Assembly: GCA_020637895.1 (NCBI GenBank)
Contig: JACKJP010000002.1
Location: forward strand, 1,116,001-1,180,000
Direction: 5' to 3'
Origin: Rhodobiaceae bacterium
GTDB lineage: Bacteria; Pseudomonadota; Alphaproteobacteria; Rhizobiales; Tepidamorphaceae
Length of the DNA stretch: 64,000 nt
The translations under genes and the position numbers were made by a program. Positions 57,386-64,000 of this stretch are shown piece after piece (the first letter of the stretch is position 1; each line of letters opens with the position of its first letter). Under the pieces are notes generated by a model, which saw only the letters and a list, made by a program, of their open reading frames with translations, was not told where the DNA came from and searched no databases.

Positions 57386-57862
57386 ATGAAAGCCACTGCT
57401 GTAACGCGTCACTACCATCACAAGGCCGGCACGATCACGCTGGATGAGACGGCTCGGCACCGGCGGCGCATGGCTTTCACATCGGATAACGGGATCGCCT
57501 TTCTACTCGATCTGCCGCAGGCAGTTCTGCTGCGCCATGGCGACGGGCTGGTGCTGGAAGACGGGCGCGTCATCCAGGTTCTGGCCGAACCCGAAGCGCT
57601 GCTGGAGATCCGTGGCCGCGACGCCCGGCACCTGACGGCGCTCGCCTGGCAGATCGGCAACCGGCACCTTGCCGCACAGATTTTCGAGGATCGGATCCTC
57701 ATCCGCCGCGATCATGTCATCGCGGCGATGCTGGAAGGCCTCGGTGCAATGACAAAAGAAATAAGCGCTCCTTTCGATCCGGAAGGCGGCGCATATGGAG
57801 GACGTCACGAGGGCCATCATCATCACGATCATCACCAAGAGGGGATGCATCACCATGACTGA
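57386..57862 (+). CDS. ureE: Urease accessory protein UreE
   Basis: 158 residues. A peptide-binding N-domain (KAGTITLDETARHRRRMAF) precedes a nickel-binding C-domain (GRDARHLTALAWQIGNRHL, DHVIAAMLEGLG), and the tail is His-rich (GHHHHDHHQEGMHHHD), as in the metallochaperone that hands nickel to urease. It overlaps ureF by 8 bases. Confidence 0.96.
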   Translation: MKATAVTRHYHHKAGTITLDETARHRRRMAFTSDNGIAFLLDLPQAVLLRHGDGLVLEDGRVIQVLAEPEALLEIRGRDARHLTALAWQIGNRHLAAQIFEDRILIRRDHVIAAMLEGLGAMTKEISAPFDPEGGAYGGRHEGHHHHDHHQEGMHHHD

Positions 57863-58503
57863 CACGGCCTCATTTATCAGGATCATGACCTGGCTTTCGC
57901 CCACCTTCCCGGTCGGCTCCTTCAATTTTTCCGGCGGGCTGGAACAGGCTGTCGCGATGGAAACCGTCTACAACGCAGTCGCTCCGCGACTATCGGCGTC
58001 ATGACGCTTAGCGCCAGCTGGGTTTTGACGCGGTGCTGTTCGCGGCCGCACGGCGGGCTGCGAGCGAGGCGATGCCGCGCGAATAATGAACTCACGCACC
58101 GGCGCCGGCACCCGCCAGAGCGCCATGCCGAAGACGACGGCGCAGGGCGCGCCTTCATCGAACCGCGAGGCGCAGCGAGCCTGTCGTCGAACGGCTCGCC
58201 AACCCGATCGCCTATCCCGTTGCGGTTGGCGCGGTAGCGGGAAGCTGGGGCATCGGTCTGCCGATGGCGCTTGCCGCCTGGCTCAACACCTATGCGGGAA
58301 ATCTGGTTCAGGCCGCAATCCGCCTCTCGGTAACAGGGCAGGAAGGCGGCATCGCGATCATGGCGAGCCTTGAAGCGGTGGCGGCTGAAACGGCGAACCG
58401 CGCCGCCGGATCGACGCTTGAAGATCTGGGCAATAGTGCCATCCTCGCCGATATCGTTTCCATGAAGCACGACACGCTGGAACCAAGGCTTTTCCGTTCA
58501 TGA
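57855..58503 (+). pseudogene. ureF: Urease accessory protein UreF, frameshifted in its middle third
   Basis: The N-terminus is intact (MTWLSPTFPVGSFNFSGGLE). Between about 57950 and 58180 the UreF sequence hops frames (SLRDY, then FDAVLFAAARRAASEA, then NELTH and GRAFIE), with stops in each. From about 58185 it is intact again: VVERLANPIAYPVAVGAVAG to VSMKHDTLEPRLFRS. Span 649 bases, about the usual size. Neighbours ureE and ureG are clean, so sequencing error is a real possibility. Confidence 0.85.
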
Positions 58504-59117
58504 GTCTTTCCGCCAACGGTCCGCTGCGCGTCGGCATCGGCGGCCCGGTGGGGACCGGCAAGACGACATTGACGGCGGAACTTTGCCGAACGCTGCGCGA
58601 CGACTATTCCATCGCGGTGGTGACCAACGACATCTATACGCGTGAAGATGCCGATGCGCTTGTGCGCATGCAGGCGCTTTCATCCGACCGGATAGCCGGC
58701 GTCGAGACCGGCGGCTGTCCGCACACCGCCATCCGTGAGGATGCCTCGATCAATCTCCAGGCGATCGCCGACCTCAACGAGCGTTTCCCCGATCTCGATC
58801 TCGTCTTCATCGAATCCGGCGGCGACAATCTGGCGGCGACCTTCTCGCCCGATCTTGCCGACCTGACGATCTATGTCATTTCGGTCTGCCAGGGCGAGGA
58901 CATTCCCCGCAAGGGCGGGCCGGCGATCACCCGCTCCGATCTGCTGCTGATCAACAAGTCCGATCTTGCCCCGCATGTCGGGGTCGACCTTGAAAGGATG
59001 CGGGAGGATGCCGGGAAGGCGCGGGCAGCGCGGCCCTTCATCTTTACAGATCTCAAGCGCCGTGAAGGCGTGGCCGAGATCGTTGCCTTCCTGAAGGCCC
59101 AAGGCGGATTGCGTTAA
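58500..59117 (+). CDS. ureG: Urease accessory protein UreG
   Basis: 205 residues. A SIMIBI GTPase: P-loop GIGGPVGTGKTTLTAELC, VETGGCPHTAIREDASINL with the CPH nickel-binding motif, LVFIESGGDNLAATFSPDL and the base-specific LINKSDLAPHVG. It powers nickel delivery to urease. The ATG overlaps the ureF stop. Confidence 0.97.
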   Translation: MSLSANGPLRVGIGGPVGTGKTTLTAELCRTLRDDYSIAVVTNDIYTREDADALVRMQALSSDRIAGVETGGCPHTAIREDASINLQAIADLNERFPDLDLVFIESGGDNLAATFSPDLADLTIYVISVCQGEDIPRKGGPAITRSDLLLINKSDLAPHVGVDLERMREDAGKARAARPFIFTDLKRREGVAEIVAFLKAQGGLR

Positions 59118-59165
59118 CAGCCGGTTTACTTTGGCGCCGGGGATTTAGCCATATCGCGGCACGGA

Positions 59166-59180
59166 GGCACCATTGGTGCC
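59166..59180. promoter_or_regulatory. Perfect 7-bp inverted repeat, NtrC-like
   Basis: GGCACCATTGGTGCC is a perfect palindrome around one base. It contains GCAC and GTGC, but with five bases between them where the NtrC consensus has seven, so it is a weaker candidate than the site at 59212. Confidence 0.35.
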
Positions 59181-59211
59181 GATAGCAGCGTTCGATATGG
59201 CGCTGCAATGA

Positions 59212-59226
59212 GCACATTTTCCGTGC
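59212..59226. promoter_or_regulatory. NtrC-type binding site
   Basis: GCACATTTTCCGTGC: GCAC-N7-GTGC, the NtrC half-site arrangement, about 190 bases upstream of the expected sigma-54 start. Confidence 0.5.
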
Positions 59227-59382
59227 AAAAGAAAAAATGCCAAAAAAATAGGCAAAAATAGCTTACCCTGCGCAATACGTCATCATGCCCTCAAGATAGG
59301 CTAAATGACCACCCAGACGCCTCGGCGGCGGTAACGCCTTGGAATCGTGTCCAAATGGAGGCAACTCCCGTGCCCGTGCCGT

Positions 59383-59399
59383 TTGGCATGGCTCTTGCT
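59383..59399 (+). promoter_or_regulatory. Sigma-54 promoter of urtABCD
   Basis: TTGGCATGGCTCTTGCT matches YTGGCACGRNNNTTGCW at every defined position but one (T for C). The expected start is near 59410, leaving a 30-base leader with CGGGAG before the urtA ATG. Confidence 0.72.
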
Positions 59400-59440
59400 G
59401 TCATTGTTGCGATGCGAAAATTCCAACCGGGAGTTCTGTC

Positions 59441-60736
59441 ATGAGGGTAAATTTCAAATCGATGACCAACGTCGCCGCGGCAGCGGTCGTTGGCGCCGGC
59501 ATGCTGTTCTCAGCTGCCGCACACGCGCAGGAGACCATCAAGGTCGGCATCCTGCATTCGCTGTCGGGCACGATGGCGATTTCCGAAACGACGCTTAAAG
59601 ACGCCATGCTGATGCTCATCGACGAGCAGAACAAGAAGGGCGGTCTTCTGGGCAAGAAGCTCGAAGCGGTCGTTGTCGATCCGGCTTCCGACTGGCCGCT
59701 GTTTGCTGAAAAGGCACGCGAGCTGATCGAGAAGGACAAAGTCGCTGCAGTCTTCGGCTGCTGGACCTCGGTCTCCCGCAAGTCGGTCCTGCCGGTCTTC
59801 GAAGAGCTGAACTCGCTGCTGTTCTACCCCGTCCAGTACGAGGGCGAGGAAAGCCAGCGCAACGTGTTCTACACCGGTGCTGCCCCGAACCAGCAGGCCA
59901 TTCCCGCGGTTGACTACCTGATGAACGAAGGCGTGAAGCGCTGGGTTCTGGCCGGTACCGACTACGTCTATCCGCGCACGACCAACAAGATCCTTGAAGC
60001 CTATCTGAAGGCCAAGGGTGTTGCCGCAGAAGACATCATGATCAACTACACGCCGTTCGGTCACTCCGACTGGCAGACGATCGTTGCCGACATCAAGAAG
60101 TTCGGCTCGGCAGGCAAGAAGACCGCCGTTGTCTCCACCATCAACGGTGACGCCAACGTTCCGTTCTACAAGGAACTGGCCAATGCCGGCATCAAGGCCG
60201 AAGACATTCCGGTCGTTGCCTTCTCGGTCGGCGAAGAAGAACTCGCCGGTCTCGACACCGGTCCGCTGGTCGGCCATCTGGCAGCCTGGAACTACTTCGA
60301 ATCCGTCGACACGCCTGAAAATGCCGACTTCATCAAGTCCTGGCATGCGTTCATCAAGGACGACAAGCGCGTGACCAACGATCCGATGGAAGCGCACTAT
60401 ATCGGCTTCAACATGTGGGTTAAGGCGGTCGAAGCAGCCGGTACCACCGATCCGGACGCGGTTATCGACGCCATCATCGGCGTGTCGGTTCCGAACCTGT
60501 CGGGCGGCTACTCGACCATGATGCCGAACCACCACATCACCAAGCCGGTCCTTATCGGCGAAATCCAGGAAGACGGTCAGTTCGAAACCGTCTGGCAGAC
60601 GCCGGGCCTGGTGCCGGGCGACGCCTGGTCGGACTTCCTGCCCGACTCCAAGGACCTGATCTCCGATTGGCGCAAGCCGATGTCCTGCGGCAACTTCAAC
60701 ACCGCAACCGGCAAGTGCGGCGGCAAGGGCGCGTAA
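59441..60736 (+). CDS. urtA: Urea ABC transporter substrate-binding protein UrtA
   Basis: 431 residues. Signal peptide (VAAAAVVGAGMLFSAAAHAQ), then a type I periplasmic-binding fold: VGILHSLSGTMAISETTLKD, FGCWTSVSRKSVLPVFEE, YEGEESQRNVFYTGAAPNQQ and VSVPNLSGGYSTMMPNHHIT, all UrtA features. It captures urea in the periplasm. The ATG at 59441 (MRVNFKSMTN) follows the sigma-54 promoter. Confidence 0.97.
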   Translation: MRVNFKSMTNVAAAAVVGAGMLFSAAAHAQETIKVGILHSLSGTMAISETTLKDAMLMLIDEQNKKGGLLGKKLEAVVVDPASDWPLFAEKARELIEKDKVAAVFGCWTSVSRKSVLPVFEELNSLLFYPVQYEGEESQRNVFYTGAAPNQQAIPAVDYLMNEGVKRWVLAGTDYVYPRTTNKILEAYLKAKGVAAEDIMINYTPFGHSDWQTIVADIKKFGSAGKKTAVVSTINGDANVPFYKELANAGIKAEDIPVVAFSVGEEELAGLDTGPLVGHLAAWNYFESVDTPENADFIKSWHAFIKDDKRVTNDPMEAHYIGFNMWVKAVEAAGTTDPDAVIDAIIGVSVPNLSGGYSTMMPNHHITKPVLIGEIQEDGQFETVWQTPGLVPGDAWSDFLPDSKDLISDWRKPMSCGNFNTATGKCGGKGA

Positions 60737-60758
60737 TCTAGCGCCGAGCTGGCTGAAC

Positions 60759-60790
60759 CCCGGGCGGGACGCTCCTCCCTCCCGCCCGGG
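60759..60790 (+). other. Intercistronic hairpin between urtA and urtB
   Basis: CCCGGGCGGGA (60759-60769) pairs with TCCCGCCCGGG (60780-60790), an 11-bp stem with a 10-base loop and no T run. Such hairpins after binding-protein genes usually protect that message so the binding protein is made in excess. Confidence 0.6.
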
Positions 60791-60878
60791 ACGCCGCACC
60801 AAGAACGAAGAATAATCCGCAGCGCGAAGTGGCGGATTCCAGCTTGTACCGGACATTTCTGCGGGCGGACCTTTGACG

Positions 60879-62501
60879 ATGGCAATCCCTTCATTCCTGA
60901 AGACGCTGCTGCTCGGCCTTCTTCTCGCGCTGCCGCTGTCTGCCGCTCACGCGGATGATGCGCAGCTGAGAGAGATCCTCAGCGGGTTCGCACAGGCACG
61001 CAATTTCAACGACGTCGAAAAAGTCATCGAGGCGCTCGGCAAGACCGGCGACAGCAATGCAGCGCCAGCGCTGCGCGCGCTCAGCGATGGCAGCCTCCAG
61101 GTCCGCGCCGAAGACAAGAGCGTCGTGATCGTCACGCGCCGTGGTGGCCGCGAAGTCATGGTCGATCCGCTGACCGATGAAATCATCGCGCCGACCGAGG
61201 GCGTTTCACTCGACAAGATCAAGATCAAGAATTCCATCCGGCGAATGATCAACGACGCACTTTCCGGCCTGACGCTCAGGGCCGAAAATCCGAACGTTCG
61301 GATCAGCGCCGCCAATACGATTTTCCAGAATGCCGACGAGAGTCAGCTCGAGGCCATTGAATCGGCAATCGCCGACGAGAAGAACGCCAGTGTAAAGGCG
61401 CGCATGGAGCAGGCGCGTGCGGCAATCGTGCTGAAATCCTCCAGCGATGAGAAGGCGCGGATAGACGCCGTCGACACGATCGTCTCGCGCGGGGACCGCG
61501 ACGCGCTGGCGCTCCTCAACGGTTATGTCGGACAGACCGAGGGCGCGCTGCGACAGCGCATCGAGGCCGGTATCGGCAGCATCCAGGATGTCCAGGCATT
61601 CTGGAACATGGGGCAGAATGTCTGGTACGGCATCTCGCTCGGATCCGTCCTGTTCCTCGCCGCCATCGGCCTTGCCATCACGTTCGGCGTCATGGGCGTC
61701 ATCAACATGGCGCATGGCGAAATGGTCATGCTCGGCGCCTACACGACCTTTGTCGTTCAGCAGATCATGCGCGACTATGCGCCCGATGCGCTGGACTATT
61801 CGCTCGCGATCGCACTGCCGGCGGCCTTTCTGGTCGCGGGGCTCGCGGGCCTCATCATCGAACGCGGGATCATCCGCTTTCTCTATGGTCGGCCGCTCGA
61901 AACGCTGCTCGCCACATGGGGTGTGTCGCTGATCCTGCAGCAGGCGGTCCGGACGATCTTCGGACCGACCAACCGCGAGGTCTCCAACCCGTCATGGATG
62001 TCTGGGGCCTTCGAGCTCGGTCAGCTCTCCATCACCTGGAACCGGATGTGGATCGTCGTGTTCGCCATCGGCGTATTCGTCGTGCTGCTGCTTGTCATCA
62101 ACCGGACGCGTCTTGGCCTGTTCATGCGGGCGGTGACCCAGAACCGCCGCATGGCATCGGCCATGGGTATCCGCACGCCATGGGTCGATGCGCTGACTTT
62201 CGCCCTTGGATCGGGCATTGCCGGTATCGCCGGCGTTGCGCTCAGCCAGATCGACAACGTCTCCCCCAATCTCGGGCAGGGCTATATCATCGACAGTTTC
62301 ATGGTCGTGGTCTTCGGCGGCGTCGGCAATCTCTGGGGTACGCTGGTCGGCGGCCTGACGCTCGGCATCGCCAACAAGTTCCTCGAACCGTTCGCAGGCG
62401 CCGTATTCGGCAAGATCCTGGTACTGATCTTCATCATACTCTTCATCCAGCGCCGCCCGCGCGGCCTGTTCGCGATGCGCGGAAGGGCGGTTGAACAATG
62501 A
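60879..62501 (+). CDS. urtB: Urea ABC transporter permease UrtB
   Basis: 540 residues. Signal peptide and a periplasmic N-terminal domain of about 230 residues (unique to UrtB), then a LivH-type permease with about eight helices (ITFGVMGVINMAHGEMVMLG, FGGVGNLWGTLVGGLTLG). ATG 60879 is used; a TTG at 60873 is an alternative. Its end overlaps urtC (ATGA). Confidence 0.95.
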   Translation: MAIPSFLKTLLLGLLLALPLSAAHADDAQLREILSGFAQARNFNDVEKVIEALGKTGDSNAAPALRALSDGSLQVRAEDKSVVIVTRRGGREVMVDPLTDEIIAPTEGVSLDKIKIKNSIRRMINDALSGLTLRAENPNVRISAANTIFQNADESQLEAIESAIADEKNASVKARMEQARAAIVLKSSSDEKARIDAVDTIVSRGDRDALALLNGYVGQTEGALRQRIEAGIGSIQDVQAFWNMGQNVWYGISLGSVLFLAAIGLAITFGVMGVINMAHGEMVMLGAYTTFVVQQIMRDYAPDALDYSLAIALPAAFLVAGLAGLIIERGIIRFLYGRPLETLLATWGVSLILQQAVRTIFGPTNREVSNPSWMSGAFELGQLSITWNRMWIVVFAIGVFVVLLLVINRTRLGLFMRAVTQNRRMASAMGIRTPWVDALTFALGSGIAGIAGVALSQIDNVSPNLGQGYIIDSFMVVVFGGVGNLWGTLVGGLTLGIANKFLEPFAGAVFGKILVLIFIILFIQRRPRGLFAMRGRAVEQ

Positions 62502-63667
62502 TCCTCGCGCGCTTTTTCGCCGGCGGCTTCCGCTCGCCGCTCGTCATCGCCGGCATGCTGATCATTCTGGCGCTCGCCGTGCTGGTGCCGGTGCTCAACA
62601 TGGCCGTTCCGGCCGGCAGCCCGTTTCACATGCCGGACTATCTGGTGCCGCTCATCGGCAAGTATCTGTGCTACGCGCTGCTGGCGCTGGCGCTCGACCT
62701 CGTCTGGGGTTTCTGCGGCATTCTTTCGCTCGGCCATGCGGCCTTCTTCGCGCTCGGTGGCTATGCGATGGGCATGTACCTGATGCGGCAGATCGGCACG
62801 CGCGGTGTCTATGGCAATCCGCTGCTGCCCGATTTCATGGTGTTCCTGAACTGGAAGGAATTGCCCTGGTACTGGTTCGGGTTCGACAATTTCGCTTTCG
62901 CGATGCTGATGGTGGTGCTCGTCCCCGGCCTCCTCGCGCTGGTGTTCGGCTGGTTCGCGTTCCGCAGCCGCGTCACGGGCGTCTATCTGTCGATCATTAC
63001 CCAGGCGATGACCTTCGCCCTGATGCTTGCCTTTTTCCGCAACGAAATGGGCTTTGGCGGCAATAACGGCCTGACCGACTTCAAGGATATCGTCGGCTTT
63101 GACATTGCCGCGCAGTCGACGCGCATCGGCCTGTTCGTCATCAGCGCGGCCGCGCTGATCATCGGGCTGATCATCACCTCGGCGGTCATCAACTCCAAAT
63201 ATGGCAAGATCCTCGCCGCGGTGCGCGACGCGGAAAGCCGGACGCGCTTTCTTGGCTACCGGCCCGAGAACATCAAGCTGATCGCCTTCGTCCTGTCGGC
63301 GGTCGTCGCGGGCATTGCCGGCGCGCTCTATGTGCCCCAGGTCGGCATCATCAATCCGGGCGAATTCGAGCCGGCCAATTCCATCGAGGTCGTCGTGTGG
63401 ACGGCGGTCGGCGGGCGCGGAACGCTGGTCGGCCCGATCGCCGGCGCATTTCTCGTGAACGCCGGCAAGAGCTGGTTCACGGGCGTTCTGCCCGAATACT
63501 GGCTGTTCGCGCTCGGCGGGCTTTTCATCTTCGTCACGCTGTTCATGCCCAAGGGCATCATGGGGCTGCTCGGTCTTGCGCGGCGGCGCAGGCCGTCACC
63601 GGTCGATGAAATGTCTTCGGATGCGCGGGCCGATATCGCCACCAACCCGGCGGAGCAGGAACAATGA
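62498..63667 (+). CDS. urtC: Urea ABC transporter permease UrtC
   Basis: 389 residues, LivM-type permease with about ten helices: FCGILSLGHAAFFALGGYAM, RNEMGFGGNNGLTDFKD and VWTAVGGRGTLVGPIAGAFL. Pairs with UrtB. Overlaps both neighbours by 4 bases. Confidence 0.96.
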   Translation: MILARFFAGGFRSPLVIAGMLIILALAVLVPVLNMAVPAGSPFHMPDYLVPLIGKYLCYALLALALDLVWGFCGILSLGHAAFFALGGYAMGMYLMRQIGTRGVYGNPLLPDFMVFLNWKELPWYWFGFDNFAFAMLMVVLVPGLLALVFGWFAFRSRVTGVYLSIITQAMTFALMLAFFRNEMGFGGNNGLTDFKDIVGFDIAAQSTRIGLFVISAAALIIGLIITSAVINSKYGKILAAVRDAESRTRFLGYRPENIKLIAFVLSAVVAGIAGALYVPQVGIINPGEFEPANSIEVVVWTAVGGRGTLVGPIAGAFLVNAGKSWFTGVLPEYWLFALGGLFIFVTLFMPKGIMGLLGLARRRRPSPVDEMSSDARADIATNPAEQEQ

Positions 63668-64000
63668 GCAAGGCGACGAGCATTCTCTATCTCGATGGCG
63701 TGTCGGTTTCCTTCGACGGGTTCAAGGCGATCAACAATCTGTCGTTGACGCTGGATCCGGGCGAGATGCGCGCCATCATCGGTCCGAACGGTGCCGGCAA
63801 GACGACGATGATGGACATCATTACGGGCAAGACGCGGCCGGATGAAGGCGAGGTATTCTTCAACGGGACGATCGACCTCACACGCCACGACGAGGCGGAA
63901 ATCGCCATGTTCGGCATCGGCCGCAAGTTCCAGAAGCCGACCGTTTTCGAAAGTCAGACGGTGGAGGACAATCTGCTGCTGTCGCTGAAGGGCGAGAGGC
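63664..64000 (+). CDS. urtD: Urea ABC transporter ATP-binding protein UrtD (partial)
   Basis: First 112 residues only; the gene runs off the window. Walker A IIGPNGAGKTTMMDIITG is present. FGIGRKFQKPTVFESQTVEDNL is the LivG/UrtD pattern around the Q-loop. UrtE should follow. Confidence 0.93.
   Translation, partial: MSKATSILYLDGVSVSFDGFKAINNLSLTLDPGEMRAIIGPNGAGKTTMMDIITGKTRPDEGEVFFNGTIDLTRHDEAEIAMFGIGRKFQKPTVFESQTVEDNLLLSLKGER

Larger units (their letters stand above)
59118..59440 (+). promoter_or_regulatory. Upstream control region of the urt operon
   Basis: A 323-base gap laid out like a sigma-54/NtrC control region: palindromes at 59166-59180 and 59212-59226, an A-tract-rich bend from 59227 to about 59260 (poly-A runs of 5-7), and a sigma-54 promoter at 59383-59399. 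No gene is seen in it. Confidence 0.6.

Overview
The window is about 63% GC and reads as a chromosomal core segment of an alphaproteobacterium of the order Hyphomicrobiales (Rhizobiales). The evidence is the gene neighbourhoods: ffh-rpsP-rimM-trmD-rplS followed by leuC, dapF-mtaB-ftsY-yciB, acnA beside a split ccmABCD-ccmG cluster, an Mcl2-like gene/DUF1737/mesaconyl-CoA hydratase just before sdhCDAB, mdh-sucCDAB-lpdA, and a urease cluster next to a urea ABC transporter. The genus cannot be fixed from the sequence alone. I see no rRNA, tRNA, CRISPR array, prophage or insertion sequence.

Layout. 0-5 kb: GNAT acetyltransferase, DUF2794, a probable structured non-coding RNA with its own terminator (about 1.1-1.3 kb), a DUF1223 protein and acnA. 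5.2-10.3 kb: cytochrome c maturation genes (ccmAB, ccmCD, ccmG), interrupted by an opposite-strand glycosyltransferase/acyltransferase pair, then a Nudix hydrolase. 10.3-14.4 kb (minus): dapF-mtaB-ftsY-yciB. 14.6-18.9 kb: signal recognition particle and ribosome genes, including an L19 with an unusual helix-hairpin-helix tail. 19-24.5 kb: leuC, leuD, panC, leuB and small proteins. 24.9-26.2 kb: asd, preceded by a Thr/Lys-rich leader peptide and alternative RNA structures. 26.2-26.8 kb: tandem palindromic repeats. 26.8-29.2 kb (minus): pdxY, a Ser/Thr dehydratase and carbonic anhydrase. 29.3-35 kb: Mcl2-like protein, DUF1737, Mch and sdhCDAB. 35-43 kb: stress, transport and housekeeping singletons. 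43.2-52.1 kb: mdh-sucCDAB-lpdA. 53.2-59.1 kb: urease genes. 59.4-64 kb: urtABCD, with urtD running off the edge.

Function. The TCA-cycle genes acnA, sdh, mdh, suc and lpdA are nearly all here. The urea genes form one physiological unit: UrtABCD imports urea, UreABC hydrolyses it, UreDEFG and a HupE/UreJ-type protein supply nickel. A near-consensus sigma-54 promoter with upstream NtrC-like palindromes precedes urtA, and a weaker sigma-54-like site precedes ureD, so nitrogen control is likely.

Caution. Several genes carry frameshifts (asd, the Ser/Thr dehydratase, pdxY, the Mcl2-like gene, ureF). Family-typical protein sequence can be followed across the breaks, gene spans stay near normal, and asd is normally essential. 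I therefore suspect local sequence errors at least as much as true gene decay.
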